Shown here in pieces: positions 9,759 through 18,792 of a stretch of 64,000 nucleotides of DNA (positions are counted from its first letter, which is position 1; every line of letters begins with the position of its first letter). Under the pieces are notes generated by a model. It searched no databases and was not told the origin of the DNA. It was given only the letters and a program-made list of their open reading frames with translations. The translations under genes and the position numbers were made by a program. This stretch comes from Pseudomonadota bacterium. Its GTDB lineage: Bacteria; Pseudomonadota; Alphaproteobacteria; Rhizobiales; Rhizobiaceae. The stretch is taken from NCBI GenBank assembly GCA_020161665.1, contig JAIUPA010000012.1, forward strand, positions 1 to 64,000, read 5' to 3'.

Positions 9759-10574
9759 ATGACCGCCACCGCACCTCTTTCCATCACCACCTGGAACATC
9801 AATTCGGTGCGGCTTCGCATGCCCATCGTCGAGCAGTTCCTGACGCAGTATCGCCCGGACATTCTCTGCCTGCAGGAAACCAAGTGCCAGAACAGCGAGT
9901 TCCCGCTGGAGCCGCTGAAAGCGCTGGGCTACGAGCATATCGTCATCCATGGCCAGAAGGGCTATCACGGCGTGGCCATTGCCGCCAAACGCCCGCTGAC
10001 GGAAGACCACCGGCAGGATTACTGCGGCGTCGGCGATTCCCGCCACATCTCGGCAATCTTTGAACATGGCGGGCGCCGCATTCGCCTGCACAATTTCTAT
10101 GTTCCGGCCGGCGGCGATGAGCCAGACCGCGCCATCAATCCGAAATTCGGCCACAAGTTGGATTTCATTGAAGAGATGAAGGCGTTGAAGGCCGATGCCG
10201 AGCCGGGCGTCTCATCCATTCTCGTTGGTGATCTGAACATAGCGCCACTCGAAAACGACGTCTGGTCGCACAAGCAGTTGCTGAAGATCGTCAGCCACAC
10301 GCCGGTCGAGACCGAAGGGCTTCTCGATGTCATGAAACGCGGCAACTGGCTGGATCTGATGCGCCAGTTCACGCCTGAACCGGAAAAGCTCTATACGTGG
10401 TGGAGCTACCGCGCCAAGGATTGGGACGCCGCCGACCGGGGCCGCCGTCTTGACCACATCTGGTCTTCGTCCGACCTTGGCCCGGCCCTCAAATCCATCG
10501 ACATCCTGCGCGAGGCCCGCGGCTGGGACCGACCGTCCGACCACGTTCCGGTCACGGCCCGCTTTCAGTTCTAA
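9759..10574 (+). CDS. xthA: exodeoxyribonuclease III (AP endonuclease)
   Basis: 271 residues with all Exo III motifs: ITTWNINSVRLR, LQETKCQ with the metal-binding Glu, VGDLNIAPLENDVW, RRLDHIWSS and the C-terminal SDHVPV histidine. It cleaves abasic sites and removes 3' blocks in base excision repair. It starts 8 bases after the LolA-family gene and probably shares its transcript. It converges tightly with the cNMP-domain gene, with 9 bases between stops. Confidence 0.94.
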   Translation: MTATAPLSITTWNINSVRLRMPIVEQFLTQYRPDILCLQETKCQNSEFPLEPLKALGYEHIVIHGQKGYHGVAIAAKRPLTEDHRQDYCGVGDSRHISAIFEHGGRRIRLHNFYVPAGGDEPDRAINPKFGHKLDFIEEMKALKADAEPGVSSILVGDLNIAPLENDVWSHKQLLKIVSHTPVETEGLLDVMKRGNWLDLMRQFTPEPEKLYTWWSYRAKDWDAADRGRRLDHIWSSSDLGPALKSIDILREARGWDRPSDHVPVTARFQF

Positions 10575-10583
10575 GCGACAGGA

Positions 10584-11033
10584 TCAGTAGGCAAAGCGCG
10601 CCTTCAGCGCGGCCGCATCGCTGGCAAGCCGCGTGATATTTTCGCGAATACGCGCCTCGATAATGGCACCGGCCTGCGGATATTCCTCGATGAGGCGGCG
10701 AAACAGAGACCGCGAAATGCCCAGCACCTCGCAATCGCGCTCGGCAATCGCCGTGAATTTGCGATCGACGGCAGACACCAGCGCCAGTTCCGAGATGAGC
10801 GTACCGGGACCCGCCGGTTCGTGGGTCGTCGAACCATCCGCCGCCAGAACGCCAAGACGCCCCGATACAACGATATAGGCCGAATCCGCAGGCGTTCCTT
10901 CGTGAAAGAGCACCTCACCCTCGGCGAGATAACGCCTCACCGCGCCGAAGGCGACCAGACGCAAGGCCTCTTCCGGCAGACGGGAAAACACCGGGGCACC
11001 AGTCAAAACACGAATATCATCGGCAAGCGCCAC
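10584..11033 (-). CDS. cyclic nucleotide-binding domain protein, partner of CenR/OtpR
   Basis: 149 residues forming a single cNMP-binding beta-roll with no DNA-binding helix-turn-helix, unlike Crp/Fnr. The phosphate-binding cassette reads ISELALVSAVDRKFTAI, so the key Glu and Arg that hold the cyclic nucleotide phosphate and ribose are kept. It lies 19 bases downstream of the CenR/OtpR regulator gene on the same strand. The same pairing with a cAMP-dependent-kinase-regulator-like gene is known next to otpR in Brucella. It may report cAMP to that pathway. Confidence 0.82.
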   Translation of the reverse strand: MALADDIRVLTGAPVFSRLPEEALRLVAFGAVRRYLAEGEVLFHEGTPADSAYIVVSGRLGVLAADGSTTHEPAGPGTLISELALVSAVDRKFTAIAERDCEVLGISRSLFRRLIEEYPQAGAIIEARIRENITRLASDAAALKARFAY

Positions 11034-11052
11034 GAAAAGGCCCTCTCTTCAA

Positions 11053-11736
11053 TCAGGGTACGATCTTGTAGCCGCCATTCTCGGTGACGAGAATTTCCGC
11101 GTTGGAAGGATCGCGCTCGATCTTCTGCCGCAGGCGGTACACATGCGTTTCCAGTGTATGCGTGGTCACGCCGGAATTATAGCCCCAGACTTCTTCCAGA
11201 AGCACATCGCGCGTCACAACCTTCTGGCTGGCGCGGTAGAGGTAGCGGATGATCGCCGCTTCCTTTTCGGTCAGGCGGATTTTCTTGCCATCCGCCGTGG
11301 TCAGCTGCTTCTGGCTGGGCTTGAAGAGATAGGGGCCGACCGTGAAGGTGGCATCTTCACTCTGCTCATACTGACGAAGCTGCGCTCTTACGCGCGCCAG
11401 AAGCACGGCAAAGCGAAACGGCTTCGTCACATAGTCATTGGCGCCCGCCTCAAGCCCGAGGATCGTGTCGGAATCCGTGTCATGCCCGGTCAGCATGATG
11501 ACCGGTGGCTTGAAGCCGTTGCGGCGCATCAGCTTGACAGCCTCGCGTCCATCCATGTCCGGCAGGCCCACATCCATGATCGCCAGATCGATATGACCTT
11601 CCCCGGCAATGGCAATCGCCCGCGTCGCCGTATCGGCTTCCACAAGCTCGAACTCGTCATAAAGAGCGAGTTGCTCCACGAGCATGCCACGCAGATCGTT
11701 GTCGTCATCCACCAGAAGAATGGTCCGGGCTGTCAT
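11053..11736 (-). CDS. cenR: OmpR-family response regulator, CenR/OtpR type
   Basis: 227 residues: a receiver domain with the acidic pocket LVDDD, phosphoacceptor Asp55 in IMDVGLPDMDG and Lys in VTKPFR, then an OmpR winged helix (about 130-225) ending ENGGYKIVP. The sequence style, notably LGLEAGANDYVTKPFRFAVL and LEEVWGYNSGVTTHTLETHVYRL, matches the OtpR of Brucella and CenR of Rhizobiales, an envelope and cell-division regulator. The usual kinase CenK is not adjacent. The symbol is by similarity. Confidence 0.82.
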   Translation of the reverse strand: MTARTILLVDDDNDLRGMLVEQLALYDEFELVEADTATRAIAIAGEGHIDLAIMDVGLPDMDGREAVKLMRRNGFKPPVIMLTGHDTDSDTILGLEAGANDYVTKPFRFAVLLARVRAQLRQYEQSEDATFTVGPYLFKPSQKQLTTADGKKIRLTEKEAAIIRYLYRASQKVVTRDVLLEEVWGYNSGVTTHTLETHVYRLRQKIERDPSNAEILVTENGGYKIVP

Positions 11737-11869
11737 GCGATGTTTTCACCTTTTCTTGCTGATTTCTTCCTACGCGATCTTGCGGCAATGGCAATCGCCC
11801 ATGCTATGTTTGCGACATCATGGCGAGTTCAGGCCGCCCGCTGTCACAATGATGAGAATTGGGAATAAA

Positions 11870-12421
11870 ATGCGGCGGTTCAAGCCCATGAAAATGCCCG
11901 TGAAGAAGACAATCTGCGTGCGCCCTGCCCCGCGTGACCGCAAACGCGCCATTGTCACCTTCGGATCGCTGACGCTTCAAGCAGCCATCGGTCGCTCCGG
12001 CATCACTGCGTTCAAACGCGAGGGAGATGGCGCAACCCCCTTGGCCACAATGCGCATCCTTGGCGGATACCGCCGGACGGACCGGATCAAGACGGCCATT
12101 TCGGCGCTTCCGCTAAAGCCCATCCGCCGCACCATGCTGTGGTGCGATGCCAAAGGCCACGCCTGTTACAATCGCCCCGTCGCCGCACCGTTCACGCCAA
12201 GTCACGAAGAATTGATGCGAACGGACGGGCTTTACGACATCGTTCTCGTAATGGACTGGAACGTAACGGCGCGCGCGCAAGGGCGCGGATCGGCCATTTT
12301 CTTCCATCTGATTCGACCCGGATACGAGCCAACAGCGGGCTGCGTCGCCGTCGCAAGACGCGACATGCTACGGCTTCTGCCGCATATCGACACCCGCACC
12401 GTGGTCCGGGTCATCCGCTGA
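11870..12421 (+). CDS. L,D-transpeptidase (YkuD) family protein
   Basis: 183 residues with the YkuD catalytic signature FFHLIRPGYEPTAGCVAV, which carries the conserved His and nucleophilic Cys. Family members form 3-3 cross-links in peptidoglycan or attach proteins to it. No clear signal peptide is seen: the N-terminus is short and very basic, so export is unproven. The start is uncertain between 11849 and 11894. I used 11870, where GGGAA lies just upstream. It is divergent from cenR and converges with leuC. Confidence 0.78.
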   Translation: MRRFKPMKMPVKKTICVRPAPRDRKRAIVTFGSLTLQAAIGRSGITAFKREGDGATPLATMRILGGYRRTDRIKTAISALPLKPIRRTMLWCDAKGHACYNRPVAAPFTPSHEELMRTDGLYDIVLVMDWNVTARAQGRGSAIFFHLIRPGYEPTAGCVAVARRDMLRLLPHIDTRTVVRVIR

Positions 12422-12423
12422 AA

Positions 12424-12452
12424 CAAAAAGGCCGGGGCAAAACCCCGGCCTC
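12424..12452 (-). terminator. intrinsic terminator of leuC
   Basis: AGGCCGGGG, loop CAAAA, CCCCGGCCT forms a perfect stem. On the minus strand the stem is followed by five Ts, so it serves leuC; on the plus strand the T-run is weak, but it may also stop the transpeptidase transcript. Confidence 0.85.
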
Positions 12453-12475
12453 TTGAAGTGTGATTGAGGCTTGGA

Positions 12476-13885
12476 TCAAGCCCAGTCACGCACGTCGACG
12501 AAGTGACCGGCAATCGCCGCAGCGGCCGCCATGGCCGGGGAGACGAGATGCGTGCGGCCCTTGTAGCCCTGACGGCCTTCGAAGTTGCGGTTCGAGGTCG
12601 AGGCGCAACGCTCATAGGGCTTCAGGCGGTCGTCATTCATGGCAAGGCACATGGAGCAGCCCGGCTCGCGCCATTCGAAACCGGCTTCCTTGAAGATCTT
12701 GTCGAGGCCTTCGGCTTCCGCCTGTTCCTTGACCAGACCGGAGCCCGGAACGACCATGGCGTTGACCGTGGACGCCACCTTCTTGCCTTCGACAACCTTG
12801 GCGGCAGCGCGCAGGTCTTCGATGCGGCCGTTGGTGCACGAACCGATAAACACGCGATCCACGGTGATGTCGGTGATCTTCGTGCCCGGCTTCAGGCCCA
12901 TATAGTCAAGCGCGCGCCACTTGGAGGTGCGCTTGTTCTCGTCTTCGATGTCGTCCGGGTTCGGAACAACACCATCGACCGAGATCACGTCTTCCGGCGA
13001 AGAACCCCAGGAAACGATGGGCGGCAGGTTGGCGGCATCGAGCACGACAACGCGGTCGAAATGAGCGCCTTCGTCGGTCTTGAGCGTCTTCCAGTAGGAA
13101 ATCGCCTGCTCGAGGGCTTCGCCCTTCGGAGCGCGCGGCTTGGAAGCGATGTATTCGAAGGTCTTCTCATCGGGCGCGATGAGACCGGCGCGGGCGCCGC
13201 CTTCGATGGTCATGTTGCAGACCGTCATGCGGCCTTCCATCGAAAGGGCTTCGATGGCTTCGCCGGCGAACTCGATGACGTGGCCGGTGCCGCCTGCGGT
13301 GCCGATTTCACCGATGATGGCGAGGATGATGTCCTTGGCGGTCACGCCTTCCGGCAGCTTGCCGTCAACACGCACCAGCATGTTCTTGGCCTTCTTCTGG
13401 ATCAGCGTCTGGGTGGCCAGAACGTGTTCCACTTCAGAGGTGCCAATACCATGGGCGAGCGAGCCGAACGCGCCATGCGTGGAGGTGTGGCTGTCGCCGC
13501 ACACGATGGTCATGCCCGGCAGGGTGAAACCCTGTTCCGGGCCGACGATGTGCACGATGCCCTGGCGCTTGTCGCGCTCGGAGTAATACTCAACGCCGAA
13601 TTCCTTGGCGTTCTGGGCCAGCGCTTCCACCTGGATGCGGCTTTCCTCGTTCTTGATGCCTTCAACGCGATCCGGCGTGGTCGGAACGTTGTGGTCGACA
13701 ACGGCCAGCGTGCGCTGCGGGGCATGAACCTGACGGCCAGCCATACGCAGACCTTCAAAGGCCTGCGGCGACGTCACTTCATGCACGAGGTGACGGTCGA
13801 TATAGAGAAGACAGGTGCCGTCTTCCTGCGTGTCGACGACGTGGTCGTCCCAAATCTTGTCGTAAAGGGTACGCGGTGCGCTCAT
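12476..13885 (-). CDS. leuC: 3-isopropylmalate dehydratase large subunit
   Basis: 469 residues, an aconitase-superfamily protein. [25 protein letters not shown] and [10 protein letters not shown] carry the substrate-binding residues and the three Cys ligands of the 4Fe-4S cluster. With LeuD it isomerises 2- to 3-isopropylmalate in leucine synthesis. leuD and leuB are not in this window. It is a single-gene unit closed by its own terminator. Confidence 0.96.
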   Translation of the reverse strand: MSAPRTLYDKIWDDHVVDTQEDGTCLLYIDRHLVHEVTSPQAFEGLRMAGRQVHAPQRTLAVVDHNVPTTPDRVEGIKNEESRIQVEALAQNAKEFGVEYYSERDKRQGIVHIVGPEQGFTLPGMTIVCGDSHTSTHGAFGSLAHGIGTSEVEHVLATQTLIQKKAKNMLVRVDGKLPEGVTAKDIILAIIGEIGTAGGTGHVIEFAGEAIEALSMEGRMTVCNMTIEGGARAGLIAPDEKTFEYIASKPRAPKGEALEQAISYWKTLKTDEGAHFDRVVVLDAANLPPIVSWGSSPEDVISVDGVVPNPDDIEDENKRTSKWRALDYMGLKPGTKITDITVDRVFIGSCTNGRIEDLRAAAKVVEGKKVASTVNAMVVPGSGLVKEQAEAEGLDKIFKEAGFEWREPGCSMCLAMNDDRLKPYERCASTSNRNFEGRQGYKGRTHLVSPAMAAAAAIAGHFVDVRDWA

Positions 13886-13956
13886 GGTTCACATCCGTCT
13901 GCAAGTGTGTGAATTTCTGGAAAAAGTAGAAAATCCGGAGGTCCGGCGGTCCGAAA

Positions 13957-14073
13957 TCAGGAAAGTCGGGCGAGAAGCGCGCCGCAAAACTGCGCGTAAA
14001 AGCGGGCTGGCAGGCGCTTGTGATCCTGCAGCACGACAATTCTCGGGTCTGCGCAACCGAATTTGGATTCCAT
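13957..14073 (-). CDS. possible 38-residue small protein upstream of leuC
   Basis: A short frame reading MESKFGCADPRIVVLQDHK to ALLARLS, basic overall with two internal cysteines. TAAGGA lies 7 bases before the ATG, a good ribosome site, and third codon positions are GC-rich as in true genes here. No family is recognised. It sits in the leuC upstream region on the same strand and has no leucine run, so it is not an attenuation leader peptide. Whether it is translated is open. Confidence 0.3.
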   Translation of the reverse strand: MESKFGCADPRIVVLQDHKRLPARFYAQFCGALLARLS

Positions 14074-14159
14074 GGCCGCGTCCTTACCAGCTTTTCCCGG
14101 CATCGGCAAGGAACTCCGAAGCGATGAAACATGCTGCAATGCAAGCAAATCCCTGCTGC

Positions 14160-14993
14160 TTAACGCGATCGACGCTCCGCCTTTCGCCGCATGCCCGCCT
14201 CGATCCGGCGCAGGAGAAGCGAAAGGCCAATGGTCAGGATCAGGTAGATATAGGCGACGATTGAATAGGTTTCGAAAAAGCGAAACGAGCCGGAGGCGTA
14301 GATCTTGCCCGCCTGACTGATATCGGCAACGCCAAGCACCGAGACCAGCGAACTGTCCTTCACCATGGCCACGAAATCGTTGGAAAGCGGCGGAAAGATC
14401 ACCCGGATCGCCTGCGGAAACACCACCAGACGGAAACGCTGCGCCCGATTAAGACCGAGCGACATGGCGGCCTCGATCTGGCCCTTGTCGACGGACTGGA
14501 ATCCGGCGCGGAAGATTTCGGCGATAAACGCGGAATAGCCGATCATCAGCGCGATGATGGCCCGCCACATCAAGGATACATCCCTGACCTGCAACGCCTC
14601 GAAAAGGCCGAGTTGCTGCAGGGGAGTCGTCAGCAGGTTCCACAAGCTGACAAAGGCGGGCGCACCGACAAAGGCGGCATAAAACAGGAGCACCAGAACC
14701 GGAATGCCGCGGATCACCTCGACATAGAAGCGTGCCACCTGACGCAGAAGCACACTGTCCGACAGTCCGGCCAGCGCCACGAGAAGACCAAGCAGTGAAG
14801 CGAGAGCAAATCCCGCCAGCGTGACGAAAACGGTAATGCCAACACCGCGCGAGACGGTCTGGAAAACCTGCGCATAGAGATCGTTGAAAACGATGACGGC
14901 TGCGATGGCCGCACCGATGACAAGGAGGGCCACCAGCCACCAGGGCCGGTCGCCATCACCCTTGGCTTTGCCGGGAAGCGTCTGGAACCCCAT
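14160..14993 (-). CDS. polar amino-acid ABC transporter permease (HisM/GlnP type)
   Basis: 277 residues with a HisMQ-type membrane domain. It has five to six hydrophobic segments and the coupling EAA-like loop QIEAAMSLGLNRAQRFRLVV near residue 180, the contact point with the ATPase. RGIPVLVLLFY is typical of the family. It lies 15 bases downstream of the binding-protein gene and is co-transcribed with it. No ATPase gene is adjacent, so a shared or distant ATPase must energise it. Confidence 0.9.
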   Translation of the reverse strand: MGFQTLPGKAKGDGDRPWWLVALLVIGAAIAAVIVFNDLYAQVFQTVSRGVGITVFVTLAGFALASLLGLLVALAGLSDSVLLRQVARFYVEVIRGIPVLVLLFYAAFVGAPAFVSLWNLLTTPLQQLGLFEALQVRDVSLMWRAIIALMIGYSAFIAEIFRAGFQSVDKGQIEAAMSLGLNRAQRFRLVVFPQAIRVIFPPLSNDFVAMVKDSSLVSVLGVADISQAGKIYASGSFRFFETYSIVAYIYLILTIGLSLLLRRIEAGMRRKAERRSR

Positions 14994-15008
14994 CGCGGCG
15001 CGCCGTGA

Positions 15009-15806
15009 TTATTCGCCCATCTTGTAGTCGAGGAACCACTTCTTGTTGAGCGCATCCATCGTGCCATCGGCCTTCAGCGCGGCAATCGCGGCATTGACGG
15101 GCGCAACGAGATCGGAGCCCTTCTGGAAGATGAAGCCGAAATCTTCCGCGCCCAATGGCTCGCCGATCAGCTTCAAGGTGCCGTTGGAGGCATCTGCATA
15201 GCCCTTGCCAGCCGTGCTGTCGGTCAAGACCAGATCAACGTCACCGGCCTTCAGGGCCTGCACCGTTGCACCAAACGTCTCGAACAGCTTGATGCGCGGG
15301 TTCTGCTCATTGCCATCGAGGATTTCATAAACCGCCGTGTAGAACGGGCTCGTACCGGGCTGCGCGCCCACAAGACCCTTTTCAAAGGCCGCAAAGCTCT
15401 TGCCATCGGTAAAGCGGGTTTCGTCGCCGCGCACCAGCATCAACTGCTGCGAACGCATATAGGGATCGGAGAAATCCACCTTCTCCTTGCGGTCATCCTT
15501 GATGGTGATGCCCGTCATGCCGATCTGGTACTGGCCATCGGAAACGGACTGGATCATCGCATCCCATGATGTGTTCTGATACTCGACCGTGAAGTTGAGA
15601 CGCTTGGCGATCTCGTTCATCGCGTCATATTCCCAGCCAATCGCCTTGCCGCTCTTCGGATCGACAAACTGCAGCGGCGGGTAGGCATTTTCCGTCACCA
15701 CGATGACCTTGCGCCCCTTGAGATCCGGCAGATCAGCGGCCTGCGCCGCAAACGGGATCAGGGCGAGAGCGGAAAGACCGGCAAGGACGGCGCGGCGAAG
15801 GAACAT
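15009..15806 (-). CDS. amino-acid ABC transporter periplasmic binding protein
   Basis: 265 residues: a Sec signal peptide (LAGLSALALIPFAAQAA) then a type 3 solute-binding domain. Family marks include YPPLQFVD, GWEYDAMNEIAKRL, YQIGMTGITIKDDRKEKVDFSDPYM and a late FGFIFQKGSDL. AGGAG lies just before the ATG at 15806, which I prefer to the longer 15848 start. It would feed the permease immediately downstream. The ligand is some polar amino acid or opine-like compound and cannot be named. Confidence 0.9.
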   Translation of the reverse strand: MFLRRAVLAGLSALALIPFAAQAADLPDLKGRKVIVVTENAYPPLQFVDPKSGKAIGWEYDAMNEIAKRLNFTVEYQNTSWDAMIQSVSDGQYQIGMTGITIKDDRKEKVDFSDPYMRSQQLMLVRGDETRFTDGKSFAAFEKGLVGAQPGTSPFYTAVYEILDGNEQNPRIKLFETFGATVQALKAGDVDLVLTDSTAGKGYADASNGTLKLIGEPLGAEDFGFIFQKGSDLVAPVNAAIAALKADGTMDALNKKWFLDYKMGE

Positions 15807-15922
15807 GTTTTTCTCCTGTGGTGGACCCGAGTAGATGTCACGAATCATTCGTCCATGACAAGGCGAACCGGCTCAAAATCGAAGGCGTGGAGAAATGTCG
15901 TTTCAAGGGAGACCTGGAACGC

Positions 15923-15948
15923 AAAAAGGCGGCCCGAAGACCGCCTTT
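15923..15948 (-). terminator. intrinsic terminator of rplS
   Basis: AAAGGCGG and CCGCCTTT pair around an 8-base loop; on the minus strand the stem runs into TTTTT. It lies 26 bases after the rplS stop and ends the ribosomal transcript. Confidence 0.88.
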
Positions 15949-15973
15949 CCGCAACCCCGTGAAGGGAAATGTC

Positions 15974-16510
15974 TTATTCGCCAGCGGCTTCGGTCGAAGC
16001 AGCAGCGGCAGCAGCGGCCTTTTCAGCGGCTTCTGCAGCGGCCTTTTCAGCAGCCAGAGCCTGAGCGGCAGCGATCTTTTCAGCTTCGATACGAGCCTTT
16101 TCGGCAGCAACAGCAGCGCGCTCGGAATCGTTGAGCTTGCGGGCGCGGGTGCCCGTGTTCTCGACGATACGGGCCGACTTGCCGCGACGGTCGCGCAGGT
16201 AGTAGAGCTTGGCGCGACGGACCTTACCGCGGCGCACGACTTCAACGCTCTCGACGAGCGGGGAGTAGATCGGGAACACGCGCTCGACGCCTTCGCCGTA
16301 GGAGATCTTGCGAACGGTGAAGCTCTCGTTGATGCCGCCACCCGAACGGGCGATGCAAACGCCTTCATAGGCCTGAACGCGGGTACGGTTACCTTCCGTA
16401 ACCTTCACGTTGACGCGCAGCGTGTCGCCAGCGGAAAATTCCGGCAGGGTGCGCTGGGCTTCAATCTTGGCGGCCTGTTCAGCCTCAATCTGCTTGATGA
16501 TGTTGGTCAT
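15974..16510 (-). CDS. rplS: 50S ribosomal protein L19 with Ala/Glu-rich tail
   Basis: 178 residues. The first ~115 are standard L19 ([64 protein letters not shown]). The last ~55 are a low-complexity Ala/Glu/Lys tail, likely a helical extension. L19 sits at the interface between the ribosomal subunits. It follows trmD in the usual rpsP-rimM-trmD-rplS order, but a 194-base gap suggests its own promoter as well. Confidence 0.95.
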   Translation of the reverse strand: MTNIIKQIEAEQAAKIEAQRTLPEFSAGDTLRVNVKVTEGNRTRVQAYEGVCIARSGGGINESFTVRKISYGEGVERVFPIYSPLVESVEVVRRGKVRRAKLYYLRDRRGKSARIVENTGTRARKLNDSERAAVAAEKARIEAEKIAAAQALAAEKAAAEAAEKAAAAAAASTEAAGE

Positions 16511-16704
16511 CTCTAACCTCTAGGTTCTTCTGAAACAGCCAGAACGCTTTCATCATCCCGTTGAATGTCCGCGGGGATGCGCCAAAGGCGGAAGCGGATT
16601 GCATGTTCTTTGTTTGCGGTAGTTGGTTACCATCATCGGGCGAACCCGTGATTTGTGGTTGGGCCATACACGATTGTCCCCGCCAAATCAACAGGTGCAG
16701 CCGA

Positions 16705-17400
16705 TCATTTGCCCTTGTAAGCGGCCCAAAGATCGGGACGCCGCACGCGCGTCAGCTCTTCGGCGCGCTCATGGCGCCACTTGTCGATGGCCGCATGGTT
16801 CCCGGATGTCAGGACAGCGGGAATATCGCGTCCCTCGAAAACCTGTGGCCGGGTGTAATGCGGATGCTCGAGAAGGTCGCCCTCAAAGCTCTCATGCACG
16901 CCGGACAGCGCATTGCCCATGACGCCCGGAAGCACCCGCACCACGGCATCCAGAAGTGTCAACGCCGCAGGCTCGCCGCCCGAAAGCACGTAATCGCCGA
17001 TGGAAACCTCTTCAAGGCCGCGCGCCTCGATCACCCGCTGGTCAACACCCTCGAACCGTCCGCAGACGATGATGCAGCCATCCCCTGCGGCCAGTTCCCG
17101 CACCCGCTTCTGGGTCAGCGGCCTGCCCCTTGGGCTCATCAGAAGTTTGGGGCGCGTATCGCCCTCAGGTGCGGCGTTATCGATGGCGGCCGCCAGAATA
17201 TCCGGCTTCAACACCATGCCCGCCCCGCCGCCTGCAGGCGTATCATCCACCGTGCGATGACGATCCGAAGCAAAGTCACGGATCTGGACGGCCTCAAGCG
17301 ACCAGTCCTCCCGTTCCAGCGCCTTGCCAGAGAGCGAGTGCTGCAGATGGCCGGGGAACATTTCCGGATAGAGCGTCAGAACGGTGGCGCGAAACGTCAT
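16705..17400 (-). CDS. trmD: tRNA (guanine37-N1)-methyltransferase
   Basis: 231 residues with the SPOUT knot signatures [11 protein letters not shown] near residue 57 and [19 protein letters not shown] near 132. It methylates G37 of tRNAs reading CNN codons with SAM and prevents +1 frameshifting. It starts 3 bases after the rimM stop, so the two are translationally coupled. Confidence 0.95.
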   Translation of the reverse strand: MTFRATVLTLYPEMFPGHLQHSLSGKALEREDWSLEAVQIRDFASDRHRTVDDTPAGGGAGMVLKPDILAAAIDNAAPEGDTRPKLLMSPRGRPLTQKRVRELAAGDGCIIVCGRFEGVDQRVIEARGLEEVSIGDYVLSGGEPAALTLLDAVVRVLPGVMGNALSGVHESFEGDLLEHPHYTRPQVFEGRDIPAVLTSGNHAAIDKWRHERAEELTRVRRPDLWAAYKGK

Positions 17401-17403
17401 GGG

Positions 17404-17955
17404 TTATGATCCCGGCTTCAACGGGTCATCATCGCCCGTATCGACGAGCCCGGCGGCAATCGGATCAATCAACATCTTGCCGCCATCCAGATCGATTTCG
17501 AGAACCGCCGCCTCGGAAAAGGGAATGAGCACGGGGCGCTTGCCCGGCCCCTTCAGCTCCAGAAGGTCGCCCGCGCCGAAATCGAAAACGGCACTGACAT
17601 TGCCGTAGGACTTGCCTTCGGCATCGATAACCTCAAGACCTTCGAGATCGGCATAGAAGAACTCGTCATCGTCCAGTTCCTCGTCGGGCAGGTTTTCGCG
17701 CTCCACGTAAAGCTCAAGCCCGTTCAGCGCTTCCGCCGCGTTGCGGTCGTTCACGCCACGAAAGCGCACGATCACGACATTTTTGCCCTCGCGAATGTCG
17801 AGCACCTCGAAAACGCGCCCGTCCGTGCTGTGCAGGTGGCCGTATTCGCCAAACGCCATGGGATCGCCGGTAAAGGTACGCACCCGCACTTCACCCCTGA
17901 GCCCCTGCGCGGCACCAATCACACCCATAAGGACCGGGTTTTCGAGCTTTGCCAT
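17404..17955 (-). CDS. rimM: 16S rRNA processing protein
   Basis: 183 residues from the ATG at 17955, which follows GGAGA; a longer in-frame extension to 18168 overlaps the rpsP terminator and is rejected. RimM motifs are [20 protein letters not shown] at the N-terminus and the PRC-barrel part [11 protein letters not shown] to LIPF. It assists 30S head assembly with S19. Between rpsP and rimM there is a strong hairpin, so expression is lower than for S16. Confidence 0.93.
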   Translation of the reverse strand: MAKLENPVLMGVIGAAQGLRGEVRVRTFTGDPMAFGEYGHLHSTDGRVFEVLDIREGKNVVIVRFRGVNDRNAAEALNGLELYVERENLPDEELDDDEFFYADLEGLEVIDAEGKSYGNVSAVFDFGAGDLLELKGPGKRPVLIPFSEAAVLEIDLDGGKMLIDPIAAGLVDTGDDDPLKPGS

Positions 17956-18009
17956 GATATGTCTCCGTGAGCCGTCCTTACATAAACGGATGGCTCCTTC
18001 ATGAAAACG

Positions 18010-18044
18010 AAAAACGGGCGGCGTGATGCCACGCCACCCGTTTT
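18010..18044 (-). terminator. terminator or attenuator between rpsP and rimM
   Basis: AAAACGGG-C-GGCGTG and CACGCC-A-CCCGTTTT form a 15-position stem with one mismatch and a 4-base loop, with T-runs on both strands. Located 18 bases after rpsP, it can stop or thin out read-through into rimM-trmD. Confidence 0.82.
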
Positions 18045-18061
18045 CCTGATCTGCGAACAGA

Positions 18062-18421
18062 TTATTCTGCGGCTTCGGCAGCTTCAGCGGCCTTCTGGGC
18101 CTTTTCAGCAGCGCGCTCGACAGCCTTCTTGCCCGGCTTACCCTTTTCCGGGTTGCTCTTGACATCACGCTTCAGCAGGCCAGCCTGGTCGAGGAAGCGC
18201 AGAACGCGGTCGGTCGGCTGTGCGCCGTTCGACAGCCAATGCTGAACGCGGTCAGCGTTCAGTTCAACGCGCTTTTCGTCGTCCTTGCCGAGCATCGGGT
18301 TCCAGGAACCGAGCTTTTCGATGAAACGGCCATCGCGCGGGCTGCGGGCGTCAGCAACGACGATCGTGTAGTAAGGACGCTTCTTGGAACCGCCACGGGC
18401 GAGACGAATCTTGAGGGACAT
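18062..18421 (-). CDS. rpsP: 30S ribosomal protein S16 with C-terminal extension
   Basis: 119 residues. The core [18 protein letters not shown] to [11 protein letters not shown] is S16, needed for 30S assembly. About 35 extra residues at the end are Lys/Ala/Glu-rich ([14 protein letters not shown]), like the tail of L19 in the same cluster. It is downstream of ffh and the chorismate mutase gene on the same strand. Confidence 0.95.
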   Translation of the reverse strand: MSLKIRLARGGSKKRPYYTIVVADARSPRDGRFIEKLGSWNPMLGKDDEKRVELNADRVQHWLSNGAQPTDRVLRFLDQAGLLKRDVKSNPEKGKPGKKAVERAAEKAQKAAEAAEAAE

Positions 18422-18465
18422 GGGTTTACTCCTTTGTGGTGTTTGTTTCCGCCGGTCGGGCGGTG

Positions 18466-18780
18466 TTACTTCGCTTGACCGCTTTCGTGTTCGGCGGCGA
18501 TGGCTTCATGGTGGCGGATCACTTCCTTGATGATGAAGTTGAGGAACTTCTCCGCAAAGTCGGGATCGAGATGGGCGTCGTCGGCAAGACGGCGCAGGCG
18601 CTCGATCTGGTATTCCTCGCGTGCCGGATCGGCAGGCGGAAGATTGTACTTGGCCTTCAGAACACCGACGGCCTTGGTGCAACGGAAGCGCTCGGCAAGC
18701 ATATGCACCAGCGCAGCGTCGATGTTGTCGATGGACTGGCGATAGCCGGAAAGCTGTTCGCGAATGGCCGGGTCGATCAT
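18466..18780 (-). CDS. chorismate mutase, AroQ class
   Basis: 104 residues of the all-helical AroQ fold. [20 protein letters not shown] carries the N-terminal catalytic helix, KAKYNL the conserved Lys, and [13 protein letters not shown] the middle helix. It converts chorismate to prephenate for Phe and Tyr. It lacks a signal peptide, so it is the cytoplasmic housekeeping type. It sits between ffh (12 bases upstream) and rpsP, a gene order common in rhizobia though metabolically unrelated. Confidence 0.9.
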   Translation of the reverse strand: MIDPAIREQLSGYRQSIDNIDAALVHMLAERFRCTKAVGVLKAKYNLPPADPAREEYQIERLRRLADDAHLDPDFAEKFLNFIIKEVIRHHEAIAAEHESGQAK

Positions 18781-18792
18781 CAGTGCTCTCCC

